Notes: a model not told the origin generated them from the sequence alone. Shown: positions 43,787-53,239, numbered from the stretch's first letter. The stretch: 64,000 bases of DNA from Saccharospirillum sp040881935 (GCF_040881935.1 NZ_JBBECH010000020.1:62001-126000), one strand, 5' to 3'. Program-made: numbers and translations.

Positions 43787-43906
43787 TTCGGAACATTTAC
43801 CGACTTTTCCCAGCTAAATTCGCTTATCGGGAGTCACCCGATACTTTTATAAACGGTACCGCCCAGACTGGTCGCGGTCTGTGGTACCTATATTTGGAGA
43901 AACACC

Positions 43907-44542
43907 ATGTCCAATTCTTTTGCATTAAACGCCGAAGTGCGTGAGCTTGCAGGAAAGGGTGCGAGCCGCCGCCTGCGTAAAGAAGGCAAAGTACCTGCCA
44001 TCATTTACGGTGGCGCCAAAAACCGCAAGCCGACCAGCCTGACACTGGAAGCTCGCGAACTGGTTAAGGCACTGAACAACGAAGCCTTCTTTTCTCATGT
44101 GCTGACGCTGACCATCAATGGCAAAGAAGAACAAGCCATCCTGATGGACCTTCAGCGTCACCCGGCCAAGGGCCACCCGCTGCACGCCGACTTTGAACGT
44201 GTAACTAAATCCAGCGTGGTTCACAAGAAGGTGCCATTGCACTTCATTAATGAAGAGCAGTGCAAAGCGGTGAAACTGCAAGGCGGCAAGATCCAGCACA
44301 GCGCCACCGAAGTTGACATCACCTGTAAGGTCAGCGATCTGCCCGAGTTCATCGAAGTCGACATGGCCAAGATTGAAATGGGTACCGTTCTTCACCTGAG
44401 TAACCTGTCATTGCCCAAGGGTGTTGCCCTGGTTGAACTGAACAAGGGTGCCGACCACGACGCACCGGTCGTTTCCGTTGTTAAGCCAGCTGGTATTCTT
44501 GACGATGTGGACGCCGCTGAAGAAGACGCGGCTGAAGAATAA
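43907..44542 (+). CDS. rplY: 50S ribosomal protein L25, Ctc/TL5 form
   Basis: The 211-residue protein binds 5S rRNA. The N-terminal L25 domain (VRELAGKGASRRLRKEGKVPAIIYGG) is followed by the TL5-type beta domain (VPLHFINEEQCKAVKLQGG; MGTVLHLSNLSLPKGVAL) and an acidic tail of Asp, Ala and Glu. The long form is usual in gammaproteobacteria outside the enterics. RBS TTGGAGA precedes the ATG. A strong terminator follows. Confidence 0.95.
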   Translation: MSNSFALNAEVRELAGKGASRRLRKEGKVPAIIYGGAKNRKPTSLTLEARELVKALNNEAFFSHVLTLTINGKEEQAILMDLQRHPAKGHPLHADFERVTKSSVVHKKVPLHFINEEQCKAVKLQGGKIQHSATEVDITCKVSDLPEFIEVDMAKIEMGTVLHLSNLSLPKGVALVELNKGADHDAPVVSVVKPAGILDDVDAAEEDAAEE

Positions 44543-44560
44543 GCACCGCTTCTTGACTGT

Positions 44561-44587
44561 AAAAAGGGCCTCTGGGCCCTTTTTTTG
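44561..44587 (+). terminator. Terminator of rplY
   Basis: AAAAAGGGCC (44561-44570), TCTG loop, GGCCCTTTTTTT (44575-44586): GC stem flanked by A and T runs. Confidence 0.93.
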
Positions 44588-44659
44588 CTCAGGCAGCTTA
44601 GAAAATGAACCCCATTTTCCAAACTGCTTTCATCACCAAGGTTGAACAGTGGCACGATC

Positions 44660-45250
44660 ATGAATGACCCCATTGCGATGATTGTCGGGTTGGGTAATCC
44701 CGGAACCCAATACGACCATACCCGACATAATGCGGGATTTGAGTACATAGATGCACTCGCCGAATCCGCTGGCGGACACTGGAAACTCGACAGCAAATAT
44801 CAGGCACTTACCGCCAGGATCAGCATTGCCAGTGCCGAAATCTGGCTACTGAAACCCATGACCTTTATGAATCGCAGCGGTCATAGCGTGGCGGCTATGG
44901 CGCAGTTCTACAAAATTCCGGCTGAACGTATTCTGGTTGCCCACGATGAGCTGGACCTGCCCGCAGGTGTGGCCCGATTCAAACTGGGCGGTGGTCATGG
45001 CGGTCACAACGGGTTGCGCGACATCATTGCCTGCCTGGCCAACAACCGGAACTTCTACCGGCTGCGGCTGGGTATTGGCCACCCGGGAACGGCAAGCCAG
45101 GTCGTGAACTACGTGCTGTCGAAGGCACATCCTGACGAACGGATCAGTCTCGCTCGCGCTATTGACGCCGCTGTTGACCAGACCCCGCTGTGCATCTCAG
45201 GACACTGGCAAAAAGCCATGAACCAATTACACCAATTCAAAGCAGACTGA
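44660..45250 (+). CDS. pth: Peptidyl-tRNA hydrolase
   Basis: The 196-residue enzyme frees tRNA from peptidyl-tRNA dropped by ribosomes. It shows IVGLGNPGTQYDHTRHNAGFEYID (catalytic His near residue 24), KPMTFMNRSGHSV and LVAHDELDLPAGVARFKLGGGHGGHNGLRDI, all conserved. ATG at 44660 gives the usual length; TTG at 44642, next to AAGG, would add six residues. It is followed after 25 bp by ychF, the common gammaproteobacterial order. Confidence 0.96.
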   Translation: MNDPIAMIVGLGNPGTQYDHTRHNAGFEYIDALAESAGGHWKLDSKYQALTARISIASAEIWLLKPMTFMNRSGHSVAAMAQFYKIPAERILVAHDELDLPAGVARFKLGGGHGGHNGLRDIIACLANNRNFYRLRLGIGHPGTASQVVNYVLSKAHPDERISLARAIDAAVDQTPLCISGHWQKAMNQLHQFKAD

Positions 45251-45275
45251 ACCCTGCCTTCAGGAGACCCCCAAC

Positions 45276-46367
45276 ATGGGCATTAAATGTGGCATCGTCG
45301 GACTACCCAACGTCGGTAAGTCCACTCTCTTCAACGCCCTGACTCAGGCTGGCATTGACGCAGAGAACTTCCCGTTCTGCACCATTGAGCCGAATACCGG
45401 CGTGGTCCCGGTCCCGGACCCGCGCCAGGACAAGCTGGTAGAGATCGTCAAACCCGAGCGTACAGTCCCGACGACCATGGAATTTGTGGATATTGCCGGC
45501 CTGGTAGCGGGTGCATCCAAAGGTGAAGGCCTGGGCAACCAGTTTTTGGCCAACATCCGCGAAACCGACGCCATTGCACACGTTGTTCGCTGCTTCGAAA
45601 ACGATAACGTTATTCATGTCGCCAACAAAATAGACCCGGCGTCAGACATCGAGATCATCAATACCGAACTGGCCCTGGCCGACCTCGACATGCTCGACAA
45701 GCAGCTGCTAAAACTGCAGAAAAAAGCCAAGGGACAAGACAAAGACGCCATTCGTCAGGTAGCGGTGCTGGAAAAAATCAAACCAGCCCTCAACGAAGCC
45801 CGCCCTATCCGCAGCGTAGCATTGACCGATGAAGAAAAAGCCGACCTGAAGCCCTTTTTCTTTCTAACCACCAAGCCCACCCTCTATATCGCCAACGTTG
45901 ATGAAGACGGTTTCGAGAATAACCCCATGCTGGAGCGGGTACGGGAAATAGCTGTAGCCGAGAATGCTGAAGTTGTGGCCATTTGCAACAAACTCGAATC
46001 CGAAATCGCAGAGCTGGAAGATGAAGAGAAAACTGAGTTTCTGGCCGACCTGGGCATGGAAGAACCCGGTTTGAACCGGGTGATCAGGGCCGCCTACTCA
46101 CTGCTCGGCCTGCAGACCTACTTTACAGCGGGTGTCAAAGAGGTTCGCGCCTGGACCGTCAGAATAGGAGCCACCGCCCCGCAAGCGGCGGGTGTGATCC
46201 ACACCGACTTTGAAAAAGGCTTTATCCGGTCAGAGACCATTTCTTACCACGACTTCGTCGCCTACAATGGCGAGGCAGGTGCCAAAGAAGCGGGTAAATG
46301 GCGTCTCGAAGGCAAGGAATACATCGTTAAAGACGGCGATGTGATGCATTTTCGTTTCAACGTCTGA
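45276..46367 (+). CDS. ychF: Redox-regulated ATPase/GTPase YchF
   Basis: The 363-residue Obg-family P-loop protein prefers ATP and associates with ribosomes. It has G1 GIVGLPNVGKSTLFNAL, G3-like FVDIAGLVAGASKGEGLGN, FLANIRETDAIAHVVRCFE, a central coiled coil (about 130-200) and a C-terminal TGS domain ending GKEYIVKDGDVMHFRFNV. RBS CAGGAGACC precedes the ATG at 45276. Confidence 0.97.
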   Translation: MGIKCGIVGLPNVGKSTLFNALTQAGIDAENFPFCTIEPNTGVVPVPDPRQDKLVEIVKPERTVPTTMEFVDIAGLVAGASKGEGLGNQFLANIRETDAIAHVVRCFENDNVIHVANKIDPASDIEIINTELALADLDMLDKQLLKLQKKAKGQDKDAIRQVAVLEKIKPALNEARPIRSVALTDEEKADLKPFFFLTTKPTLYIANVDEDGFENNPMLERVREIAVAENAEVVAICNKLESEIAELEDEEKTEFLADLGMEEPGLNRVIRAAYSLLGLQTYFTAGVKEVRAWTVRIGATAPQAAGVIHTDFEKGFIRSETISYHDFVAYNGEAGAKEAGKWRLEGKEYIVKDGDVMHFRFNV

Positions 46368-46375
46368 CGGTCCCC

Positions 46376-46393
46376 GGGTGACCCAGGTCACCC
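46376..46393 (+). other. Hairpin downstream of ychF
   Basis: GGGTGACC (46376-46383) and GGTCACCC (46386-46393) form a perfect palindrome 9 bp after the stop. No T run follows, so termination by it alone is uncertain. Confidence 0.45.
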
Positions 46394-46512
46394 CCCCTTA
46401 GTGGAATAGCCTTTTTACCGATTGACTGCTAGCTTACGAATTAACGTCTCAACAGAAGACCGGATTCGATGCACTGACGGGTAATCCCGAAGTGGATTTG
46501 GTGGTAACCGGA

Positions 46513-47364
46513 TTACCCCGGTGACATACCCCGCAACCGCTCGGACCGGCGCCGCAGCAGCTCTACCGTCGTCAGCAGCAGTATTGAAAACGCCACAAGA
46601 ATAGACGCTACGGCAAGAATGGTTGGACTGATCTGCTCACGAATACCCGACCACATTTCACGGGGAATGGTTCTCTGCTCCACCCCGGCCAGAAACAGCA
46701 CAATCACGATCTCATCGAAGGACGTGATAAAAGCGAACAGACCACCCGAGATGACACCCGGTAGAATTAGCGGCATCTGTATTTTGAAGAAGGTGCGCCC
46801 TGCCCCGGCACCCAGACTCGCCGAAGCACGCGTCAGAGAGTGATCAAACCCCACCAGCGTTGCCGTCACCGTAATCACCACAAAAGGTGTTCCCAGGGCA
46901 GCATGCGCGAGTATGACACCCGGCATGGTATTGGCCAGTCCAATACTGGAATAGAAGAAGAACATGCCAGCGGCGGAGATAATCAGCGGCACAATCATGG
47001 GAGAAATCAGTAACCCCATGATCAGACCTTTAAAAGGCATTTCCGAGCGGGATAACCCCAAGGCCGCCAACGTACCGAGAAAGGTTGCAATCAACGTAGA
47101 CGCAATTCCAATGATCAGGGAGTTCTGGATCGATGTCATCCAGGATTCGGATGCAAACAAATCACGATACCAGCGCAGTGAATAGCCTTCCGGGTTCAGC
47201 ATTAACATGTCACGCGTATAAGTGAAGTACGGTTCAACGTTAAAACTCAACGGCACCATAATCACAATGGGCGCGATTAGAAAAAAGAAGATCAGCGCGC
47301 AGATCACACGAAACGTGTAATACCAGGTTCGCTCCAGCGGTCCCGCATACGTTGGTACTGCCAT
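46513..47364 (-). CDS. ABC transporter permease, PotC-like
   Basis: The 283-residue inner-membrane permease of the spermidine/putrescine type has six helices, and the EAA loop lies near LTRASASLGAGAGRTFFKIQMPLILPGVISGGLFAFITSFDEIVI, where the SFDE motif is typical of PotC. It is the last gene of a four-gene importer operon (ATPase, binding protein, two permeases), 13 bp after the first permease. The substrate is probably a polyamine or related cation, inferred from family resemblance. Confidence 0.9.
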   Translation of the reverse strand: MAVPTYAGPLERTWYYTFRVICALIFFFLIAPIVIMVPLSFNVEPYFTYTRDMLMLNPEGYSLRWYRDLFASESWMTSIQNSLIIGIASTLIATFLGTLAALGLSRSEMPFKGLIMGLLISPMIVPLIISAAGMFFFYSSIGLANTMPGVILAHAALGTPFVVITVTATLVGFDHSLTRASASLGAGAGRTFFKIQMPLILPGVISGGLFAFITSFDEIVIVLFLAGVEQRTIPREMWSGIREQISPTILAVASILVAFSILLLTTVELLRRRSERLRGMSPG

Positions 47365-47377
47365 CGTTTTCGCTCCT

Positions 47378-48673
47378 TCAACCCAGCTTCAGGGAATCTG
47401 CACCGACCAGGCGGTTATAGACCCAATAGAGAATTAATACGCTGATCAGCAACACAGACCCAAGCGCCGCCGCCAGCCCCCAGTTCAGGGAGGACTGCAT
47501 ATGATGCGCAATTAGATTGGAAATCATCTGGCCAGACTGACCACCCACCAGCGCCGGTGTAATGTAATAGCCAATGGAAATAATAAACACCAACACAGCA
47601 CCGGCACCGATCCCCGGTAGCGTTTGTGGTACATAGATGCGCCAGAATGCCGTCCAGGGAGTGGCACCAAGACTTTTCGCGGCGCGAACGTAAGACGGTG
47701 GGATGGTCTTCATTACGCTGTAGAGAGGCAGCACCATGAACGGCAACAGGATATGTGTCATCGCGATAATGGTGCCGGTCATGTTGTAGATCATACCCAG
47801 ACGGCCATCATCCCCGATAAACCCCACGGCAATCAGCAATTCGTTAATTACCCCCTGTTGCTGCAATAGAACAATCCAGGAGGTGGTTCGCACCAGCAGG
47901 GACGTCCAGAATGGCAGCAGCACGAAGATCATCAGCAAATTGGCATGACGCATCGGCAAGCTGGCCATCAAGAAGGAGATCGGGAACCCCAGTAACAGCG
48001 TTATCAGCGTTATTGTCAGGCTCATACCGAACGTTCGGATGAACAAATCGGTGTAAATGCGCCGGTTTTCATCCTGAAGAACGACATCGCCCTGTTCATT
48101 GTAGGTGCCATCGAACGCGGCTATGTAATAAGACGCTGTTAGTGGTCGACCTTCACGTTTGATAATCCGATAGAACGCAGGGTCGTTCCAAAGCCGGTGG
48201 GAATCCAGAAACGCCTCTTTATATGGCGGCTCCATGTCCTCTACCGAACGCGATGTCCGCATCAGCGCTCCGCGGGCTGCACTGATTTCATAGTTCAGCC
48301 GAACCGCCAGTTGACCGACGGTCCGGTTCGCGCTGGCTACTGCAAGTTCCTCCGCCAGTGCCTCAAATACGGATTCATCGGGTATACCTTCGCCGTCCCA
48401 GTCTTGCAGCGCCTCAAGTGTTTTCGGGATTGTCGAAATGACCTGCGGGTTATCGACACTGCGCCACATCATTTGCCCGATGGGAAAAATGAACGATATC
48501 AACAAGTAAACAAGCAACGGCGCAACCAACAAAAAAGCCATCGCAGTGCGTTTGCGCTCGGCTCGCTTCAAGCTGGCTTTCAACGGCGTTCCGTCAACGG
48601 TCACCATCTGTCCATTGACCATATGGTCGATGTTGTGTCCGCTTTGGGTACCGTCTGACTGGCTCATACTCAC
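47378..48673 (-). CDS. ABC transporter permease, PotB-like, with large extra loop
   Basis: The 431-residue PotB-type permease is much longer than the usual ~285. After the first helix (MAFLLVAPLLVYLLISFIFP) there is an inserted region of about 140 residues (from SVDNPQVISTIPKTLEAL to NRRIYTDLFIRTFG) before the second helix; by topology it should lie in the periplasm. The N-terminus also has about 40 extra hydrophilic residues. The EAA loop is YVRAAKSLGATPWTAFWRIYVPQTLPGI. It lies 241 bp after the binding-protein gene, with an RNA hairpin between. Confidence 0.88.
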   Translation of the reverse strand: MSMSQSDGTQSGHNIDHMVNGQMVTVDGTPLKASLKRAERKRTAMAFLLVAPLLVYLLISFIFPIGQMMWRSVDNPQVISTIPKTLEALQDWDGEGIPDESVFEALAEELAVASANRTVGQLAVRLNYEISAARGALMRTSRSVEDMEPPYKEAFLDSHRLWNDPAFYRIIKREGRPLTASYYIAAFDGTYNEQGDVVLQDENRRIYTDLFIRTFGMSLTITLITLLLGFPISFLMASLPMRHANLLMIFVLLPFWTSLLVRTTSWIVLLQQQGVINELLIAVGFIGDDGRLGMIYNMTGTIIAMTHILLPFMVLPLYSVMKTIPPSYVRAAKSLGATPWTAFWRIYVPQTLPGIGAGAVLVFIISIGYYITPALVGGQSGQMISNLIAHHMQSSLNWGLAAALGSVLLISVLILYWVYNRLVGADSLKLG

Positions 48674-48856
48674 TCCTGTTCACCCCTGTTCTGATTTTTT
48701 TCCGTGATCATTCACTTGTAATACGACCGCAAAAAGGTCATTTATTCGAGTTGATCTAAAGCAAAATTTTTATCTTAGATGCTCATGCCACTACATCTTC
48801 AATGCAAAAAACCCTGGTTTAGAAACGCTCTTTGTTATCGTCGGGAAGTCAGTAAT

Positions 48857-48897
48857 GCAAACGGGGTAACGCAGTGCGTTTGCGTTGCCCCGCTTGC
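48857..48897 (-). other. Long imperfect hairpin after the binding-protein gene
   Basis: GCAAACGGGGTAACGC pairs with GCGTTGCCCCGCTTGC (14 pairs, two mismatches) across 48857-48897, starting 17 bp after the stop at 48915. Hairpins here often stabilise the binding-protein mRNA and reduce permease expression. No T run is present. Confidence 0.6.
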
Positions 48898-48914
48898 GGG
48901 TCTATTGCTGTGGT

Positions 48915-50024
48915 TTATCCACGCAACATCCAGTTGGAGAATCGCTCACGCAATTCGTCGCCATAGTCAGTCCAGAAATCATTATTCAACAATATCGGAG
49001 ATTCATAGTTAGCGGGGTTGGTCGGCATGTGCGGACGCATGTCAATACCCAGATCAGCATGTTCGCTGACCAGAGGCGCTGAAGACGCACGGGCCGGGCC
49101 GTAGGAAATGTACTTGGCCTGGTCTGCCAGACGTTGGGTATCCGTCGCCCAGTAAACGTACTCAAGCACTTCTTCCTGGTTCGGGCCGTAAGGAATTACC
49201 CAACCGTCCCACTCAACGATCTGGCCATCCCAGATGATTTCAAATGGTTGACCTTCAACTTCGGCAGCGTTGAAAATCCGGCCGTTGTAACCTGTAGAGA
49301 AGGCTACTTCCTGATCCGCTAGCAGTTGAGGTGACTGTGCACCTTCGGTCCAGAACACCAGATTGTCTTTAATGGTATCCAGCTTGGCAAAGGCACGATC
49401 TACCCCTTCAGGCGTTGCCAGCACGTCGTAGATATCATCCGGGTTTACACCGTCGGCAAACAAAGCCCACTCAAGGTTACCCGCAGGTCTGTCCTGAATG
49501 GCTCGGCGGCCCGGGAAATCTTCCGGATTGAAGAAATCATCAATGCTGCCAGGCTGATTATTTTCCGGGAACATTTCAGTGTTGTAAGTAACAACGGTGG
49601 AATAAACGATCTGCGGAATGAAGCACTCACCCAGGCTACCCGGCAGGAAGTCTTCGCTTGCAGGCGTGCCATCGGGTGCCGGTGCCAGCATTTCATCAGC
49701 ATCGACAGGCATAATAATGCCCTCGTCGCAGGCCAACTGGGCATCTGACGGCAACATGTCGACCAGATCCCAGGTAACATTGCCAGCCATGCTCTGCGAG
49801 CGCAAACCTGCAAGGGCGTTGGCTGAACCATCATCATTAATGATCGTAACGTGATCCTTAACGGCAACGTAGGGCTCGTGGTAGGCGCGAACCTGACTTT
49901 CCGTGTATGCACCACCCCAGGAGACAATGGTCAGGTTTATGGGGTCTTCTGCGTGTACCGCTGTCACAGCCAACAGGCTGATCGCGCTGCTGACTCCAAG
50001 CATTCTAAGCATCGGCTGTTTCAT
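48915..50024 (-). CDS. ABC transporter substrate-binding protein, polyamine type
   Basis: The 369-residue periplasmic protein has the signal peptide MLGVSSAISLLAVTAVHA and the PotD/SBP family 1 fold: NLTIVSWGGAYTESQVRAYHEPY, WDLVDMLPSDAQLACDEG, IVYSTVVTYNTEMFP and VIPYGPNQEEVLEYVYWA. It belongs to the polyamine/thiamine-like binding cluster. The operon order ATPase-SBP-permease-permease fits an importer for putrescine, spermidine or a similar compound. Confidence 0.88.
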   Translation of the reverse strand: MKQPMLRMLGVSSAISLLAVTAVHAEDPINLTIVSWGGAYTESQVRAYHEPYVAVKDHVTIINDDGSANALAGLRSQSMAGNVTWDLVDMLPSDAQLACDEGIIMPVDADEMLAPAPDGTPASEDFLPGSLGECFIPQIVYSTVVTYNTEMFPENNQPGSIDDFFNPEDFPGRRAIQDRPAGNLEWALFADGVNPDDIYDVLATPEGVDRAFAKLDTIKDNLVFWTEGAQSPQLLADQEVAFSTGYNGRIFNAAEVEGQPFEIIWDGQIVEWDGWVIPYGPNQEEVLEYVYWATDTQRLADQAKYISYGPARASSAPLVSEHADLGIDMRPHMPTNPANYESPILLNNDFWTDYGDELRERFSNWMLRG

Positions 50025-50151
50025 GGGTAACTCCTCTTATGAATATAAACCAGGCAACACTGCCTGGCCGCTTTTTGCCACCAAACCTACTGGACAGATG
50101 CCGGAAACCAAAGCATCCGGCCCAGAGTTCAGCGAATCATTCGCCGCGCGA

Positions 50152-51252
50152 TCAGGAAGCATCCAGTGCGCGACAATCATGTTCCGACCAACCGATGCGG
50201 ACTGACTGACCCACACGCATGGAATGATGATCGGAAGAATTGGGTACTTTCATAATAAAATCGTCACGTCCACAGACACTGACCCGTGACCGGATGTGGT
50301 CGCCAAGATAAATCAGCTCTTTTACCGTGGCGTCAAACGTATTCGCGTACTGAGTGCCTTCTTTTACCACCAGGGCGCGCTCCGGCCGCAACGACAGGGT
50401 GGTTTTATCCCCCACTTCGTTAACACAAACCTTCAGAGCTTTCACTTTGGAACCATCGTCAAGACGCACCTGAGCGAACTCGCCATCAATGCTTTCAACC
50501 TGGCCCTGCATGCGATTATTTTCGCCAATAAACTGGGCTACAAAGGCGTTCTCGGGCCGTTCGTAAAGATCGGCTGGTGATGCCAGTTGCTGTATACGCC
50601 CGTCATCAAATACCGCAATACGATCGGACATGGTCAACGCTTCTGTCTGATCATGGGTCACATACACCACGGTAATACCCAAACGATCATGCAAGTGCTT
50701 GATTTCATACTGCATGCGTTCGCGCAGGTTTTTGTCCAGCGCACCCAGAGGCTCGTCCATCAGCACCAGTTCGGGCTCAAACACCAGCGCTCGCGCCAGA
50801 GCCACCCGCTGCTGCTGCCCACCGGACAGTTGCGCCGGCCGCCGGCCTGCAAAGGCTTCCATCTGCACCATACTCAGCGCGTGCTTCACTTTTTCTTCCC
50901 GTTCGCTCTTACCCATACCGCGAACTTCCAGTGGGAACGACAGGTTTTCACCAATGGTCATGTGCGGAAACAGTGCGTAGTTCTGAAACACCATGCCGAT
51001 GCCGCGTTTGTGAGGAGGGATGTTATTGATGGCTTTGCCATTGAGAAGAATGTCGCCGTAGGTCGCTGTTTCAAAGCCTGCCAACATCATCAGACAGGTC
51101 GTTTTTCCTGAACCGGAGGGCCCCAGCATGGTGAGAAACTCACCTTTGCTAATGGCCAGATTCAAATCCTTGACAACCAACTCCTCCCCGTCATAACTCT
51201 TTTGCACACGATCAAAGGCTACGAATACTTCACCGGGTTTTTCATTCTCCAA
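50152..51252 (-). CDS. ABC transporter ATP-binding protein, PotA-like
   Basis: The 366-residue ATPase has Walker A GPSGSGKTT, signature LSGGQQQRVALARAL, Walker B LVLMDEPLGALDKNL, switch VTHDQTEAL and a C-terminal TOBE domain (IGENNRMQGQVESIDGEFAQV; LSLRPERALVV). This is the PotA/CysA-type layout with a regulatory domain. It is first in the importer operon; the 706-bp gap upstream holds its promoter. Confidence 0.92.
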   Translation of the reverse strand: MENEKPGEVFVAFDRVQKSYDGEELVVKDLNLAISKGEFLTMLGPSGSGKTTCLMMLAGFETATYGDILLNGKAINNIPPHKRGIGMVFQNYALFPHMTIGENLSFPLEVRGMGKSEREEKVKHALSMVQMEAFAGRRPAQLSGGQQQRVALARALVFEPELVLMDEPLGALDKNLRERMQYEIKHLHDRLGITVVYVTHDQTEALTMSDRIAVFDDGRIQQLASPADLYERPENAFVAQFIGENNRMQGQVESIDGEFAQVRLDDGSKVKALKVCVNEVGDKTTLSLRPERALVVKEGTQYANTFDATVKELIYLGDHIRSRVSVCGRDDFIMKVPNSSDHHSMRVGQSVRIGWSEHDCRALDAS

Positions 51253-51958
51253 CGTGACATCTCCTGTGTTGTTTTGACTGCTTTAACATACGCCTGCCCT
51301 GCAGGTGACGTCGATGAAATCCCGATGACTGCCTTAAAGAAAATGACTCATTCCGAGCATCAACAATCATATGTCCACAAAACCGGACAACCCGACCAAT
51401 CAATTGTAGTCTAAGCGTATGCAAATACTTTGCCGACTGTCCAGATTCGCTAATCCATCATGACCACAGGCTATTTTGCCAGCTTTTTTGTTGTCACAAC
51501 CCTGTATAGGAAAGGTTGCAGTCAGTTGCGGTCAAATAACGTGCAGACTTATGGTGCATGATGTCCTTCTTTGGGGCAATGCTCACTTGCGACCATTTGG
51601 TAACACTTTCACCCTGCTTAAGACACAGCCAGCACTCTCTTATTACAGTAAACATTGTTTTAGTGATTTTGCAAGAATGTCCCGGCCTCCCCCTGTTAGA
51701 AAAAGGTAATCAGGCAGGCGTTAAAACAAGGGTTATAATGACATTGAATCAGTCAGGCACAGAGCCACTTAGTTGCACCTGAAGAGGGCACGGTTTTGGT
51801 GGAGAGCGGCATAATGGATCGGTGCCCAGTCGACATCACAGACACAAAAAAGGGCACTGCCCGAAGACAGCACCCTTTTTGCTACGCCGTTTTACAACGG
51901 CTCATCCGACACTCGCCAGCTTGGAACAGCCTGTGCCGGGTATTCTATTTCACCGCAA
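51253..51958. other. 706-bp intergenic region upstream of the ABC operon
   Basis: It carries the promoter of the minus-strand ABC operon. An inverted repeat TGTCC-N8-GGACA (51372-51389) lies 120 bp upstream of the ATPase gene and could be an operator. 51420-51780 shows no convincing gene on either strand; short open frames there have no ribosome site. The right end holds the cold-shock gene terminator. Confidence 0.5.
51846..51880 (-). terminator. Terminator of the cold-shock gene
   Basis: Read on the minus strand: GGGTGCTG, loop TCTTCGGG, CAGTGCCC (8 pairs, two of them G-U), flanked by A and T runs. It ends 78 bp after the csp stop codon. Confidence 0.85.
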
Positions 51959-52165
51959 TCAGAGAACGACGATGTTCTCAGCCTGGGGGCCTTTCTGGCC
52001 CTGAGTAATGGTGAATTCTACTTTTTGGCCTTCAACCAGCGTCTTGAAGCCTGAGCCAGAGATGGCGCTGAAGTGAGCGAAAACGTCAGGGCCATTTTCC
52101 TGCTCGATGAAGCCAAAACCTTTAGTTTCGTTGAACCACTTGACGGTGCCGGTAGTCGTTGACAT
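51959..52165 (-). CDS. Cold-shock protein, CspA family
   Basis: The 68-residue single cold-shock domain has RNP1 KGFGFIEQE and RNP2 DVFAHFSAI, and begins TGTVKWFNETKG. It binds single-stranded RNA and DNA and melts RNA structure. A long upstream gap (about 400 bp to the next plausible promoter limits) suggests the long 5' leader usual for csp genes, though no cold-shock box was proven. It is closed by its own terminator. Confidence 0.96.
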   Translation of the reverse strand: MSTTTGTVKWFNETKGFGFIEQENGPDVFAHFSAISGSGFKTLVEGQKVEFTITQGQKGPQAENIVVL

Positions 52166-52801
52166 GAGTATAACCTATCAATTTACAAGTAATGTATTGC
52201 TCCCCGGGCATAAGCAGAACCCTGCCTGACCCGTGAGAACCTTTTTTGCTTTTCAGTGTTGTTAATACTTATGGATAACCGACGAGTTCAACTGACAACA
52301 GCACTTACAGTGTTCACATCAAGCTAACATTCATAAATAATAAGACGTACTTTCAAGCTGCAATCATGTTAGCCGACTGCTAATTGATGTCAACAATAAA
52401 TCGGATGAGCCCGCAGTGGTGGGCCTTAGCAGAGGTTCCGGTATTTTTCTAACACCTTGAATCCTATCCATTTATTACTTCAGATAGCACCATCGAACAA
52501 TTTTTCATTCCGGCCTATTCTTTCAACATTATCCCCTTTCCGACCTGAACTTATGCCCAAAAATCAAGAGCTACCAACGCTATTTGCCACCCGGTGGAAC
52601 CTGGCGGATGGGGGTGGATGATCGGACCGTGGTCGATGCCAGGTTTCGGGTTCGAGGTGTGCCTGGGTTAGGTGTTGGCTAGCGGAAATACCAATGCGCC
52701 TGCTCAGGTATTGGCAGAACGAGCGGCCGACTGGGTCCGGCGGGGGGAACAGCGTAAAAGCGGCGTGGCGAAGGCTGGACCACTGAAATAGCCTTTCTGC
52801 T
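52166..52801. other. 636-bp intergenic region upstream of the cold-shock gene
   Basis: The left two-thirds are AT-rich and should contain the csp promoter and 5' leader; TTGAAA (minus strand, about 52350) is a possible -35 box. The right part, 52560-52801, is GC-rich, directly downstream of the gene ending at 52802. It holds an open frame of 102 codons on the minus strand that I do not believe codes. Short complementary words (GGTATT/AATACC near 52690-52720) suggest structure, but nothing firm. Confidence 0.45.
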
Positions 52802-53239
52802 TCAGCTTTCTTTCCAGACCCAACGGACAGGTTCGCCAAAATCGTCGTATATCCAGACTTTCTTTGGCCCACGGTTTTTGATTTTCCGGTTTTCTTTGTG
52901 CTTGCGCGACTCGATGGCTGCGATCACTTCGGGAACAGGCGTGCGCTCCTTGGGCGGTTCCTGGCTCTGACCCGATTGGAACGGGTTGGACCAGGGTTTA
53001 TTGCGGTCGAGCCCGGTCTCACCGCGTTCAATCGGTTTAATCTGGCCGCCTTCGCGCAGGAAGGCATCAACCTGGGATTCCAGGTCTTTTCGGATGTCTT
53101 TTTTATCGATCGGACGCTTCACCACTGGCCTCGGCTGACTGGACCCGCTCACCCGAAGTTTAGCAAATTTCACCCCAGCTTCCGAACCGGTGGTGACATC
53201 TGGTAGGCGGCGACGTTTGAACGAACCCGGGAAACTCAT
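52802..53239 (-). CDS. Conserved hypothetical protein downstream of yejK
   Basis: The 145-residue basic protein is largely hydrophilic. The centre reads DIRKDLESQVDAFLREGGQI, a pattern (QVDxFLxxGGxI) also seen in small RNA-polymerase-associated proteins such as SutA, but the rest does not match. It ends in an aromatic-rich tail KKVWIYDDFGEPVRWVWKES. The ATG overlaps the yejK stop by 4 bp, so it is translationally coupled to a nucleoid-associated protein. The function is unknown. Confidence 0.65.
   Translation of the reverse strand: MSFPGSFKRRRLPDVTTGSEAGVKFAKLRVSGSSQPRPVVKRPIDKKDIRKDLESQVDAFLREGGQIKPIERGETGLDRNKPWSNPFQSGQSQEPPKERTPVPEVIAAIESRKHKENRKIKNRGPKKVWIYDDFGEPVRWVWKES

Noticed and set aside
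52564..52872. Minus-strand open frame of 102 codons after the yejK operon
   Set aside because: Its start overlaps the conserved gene ending at 52802 in another frame, it has no ribosome site and no family resemblance.
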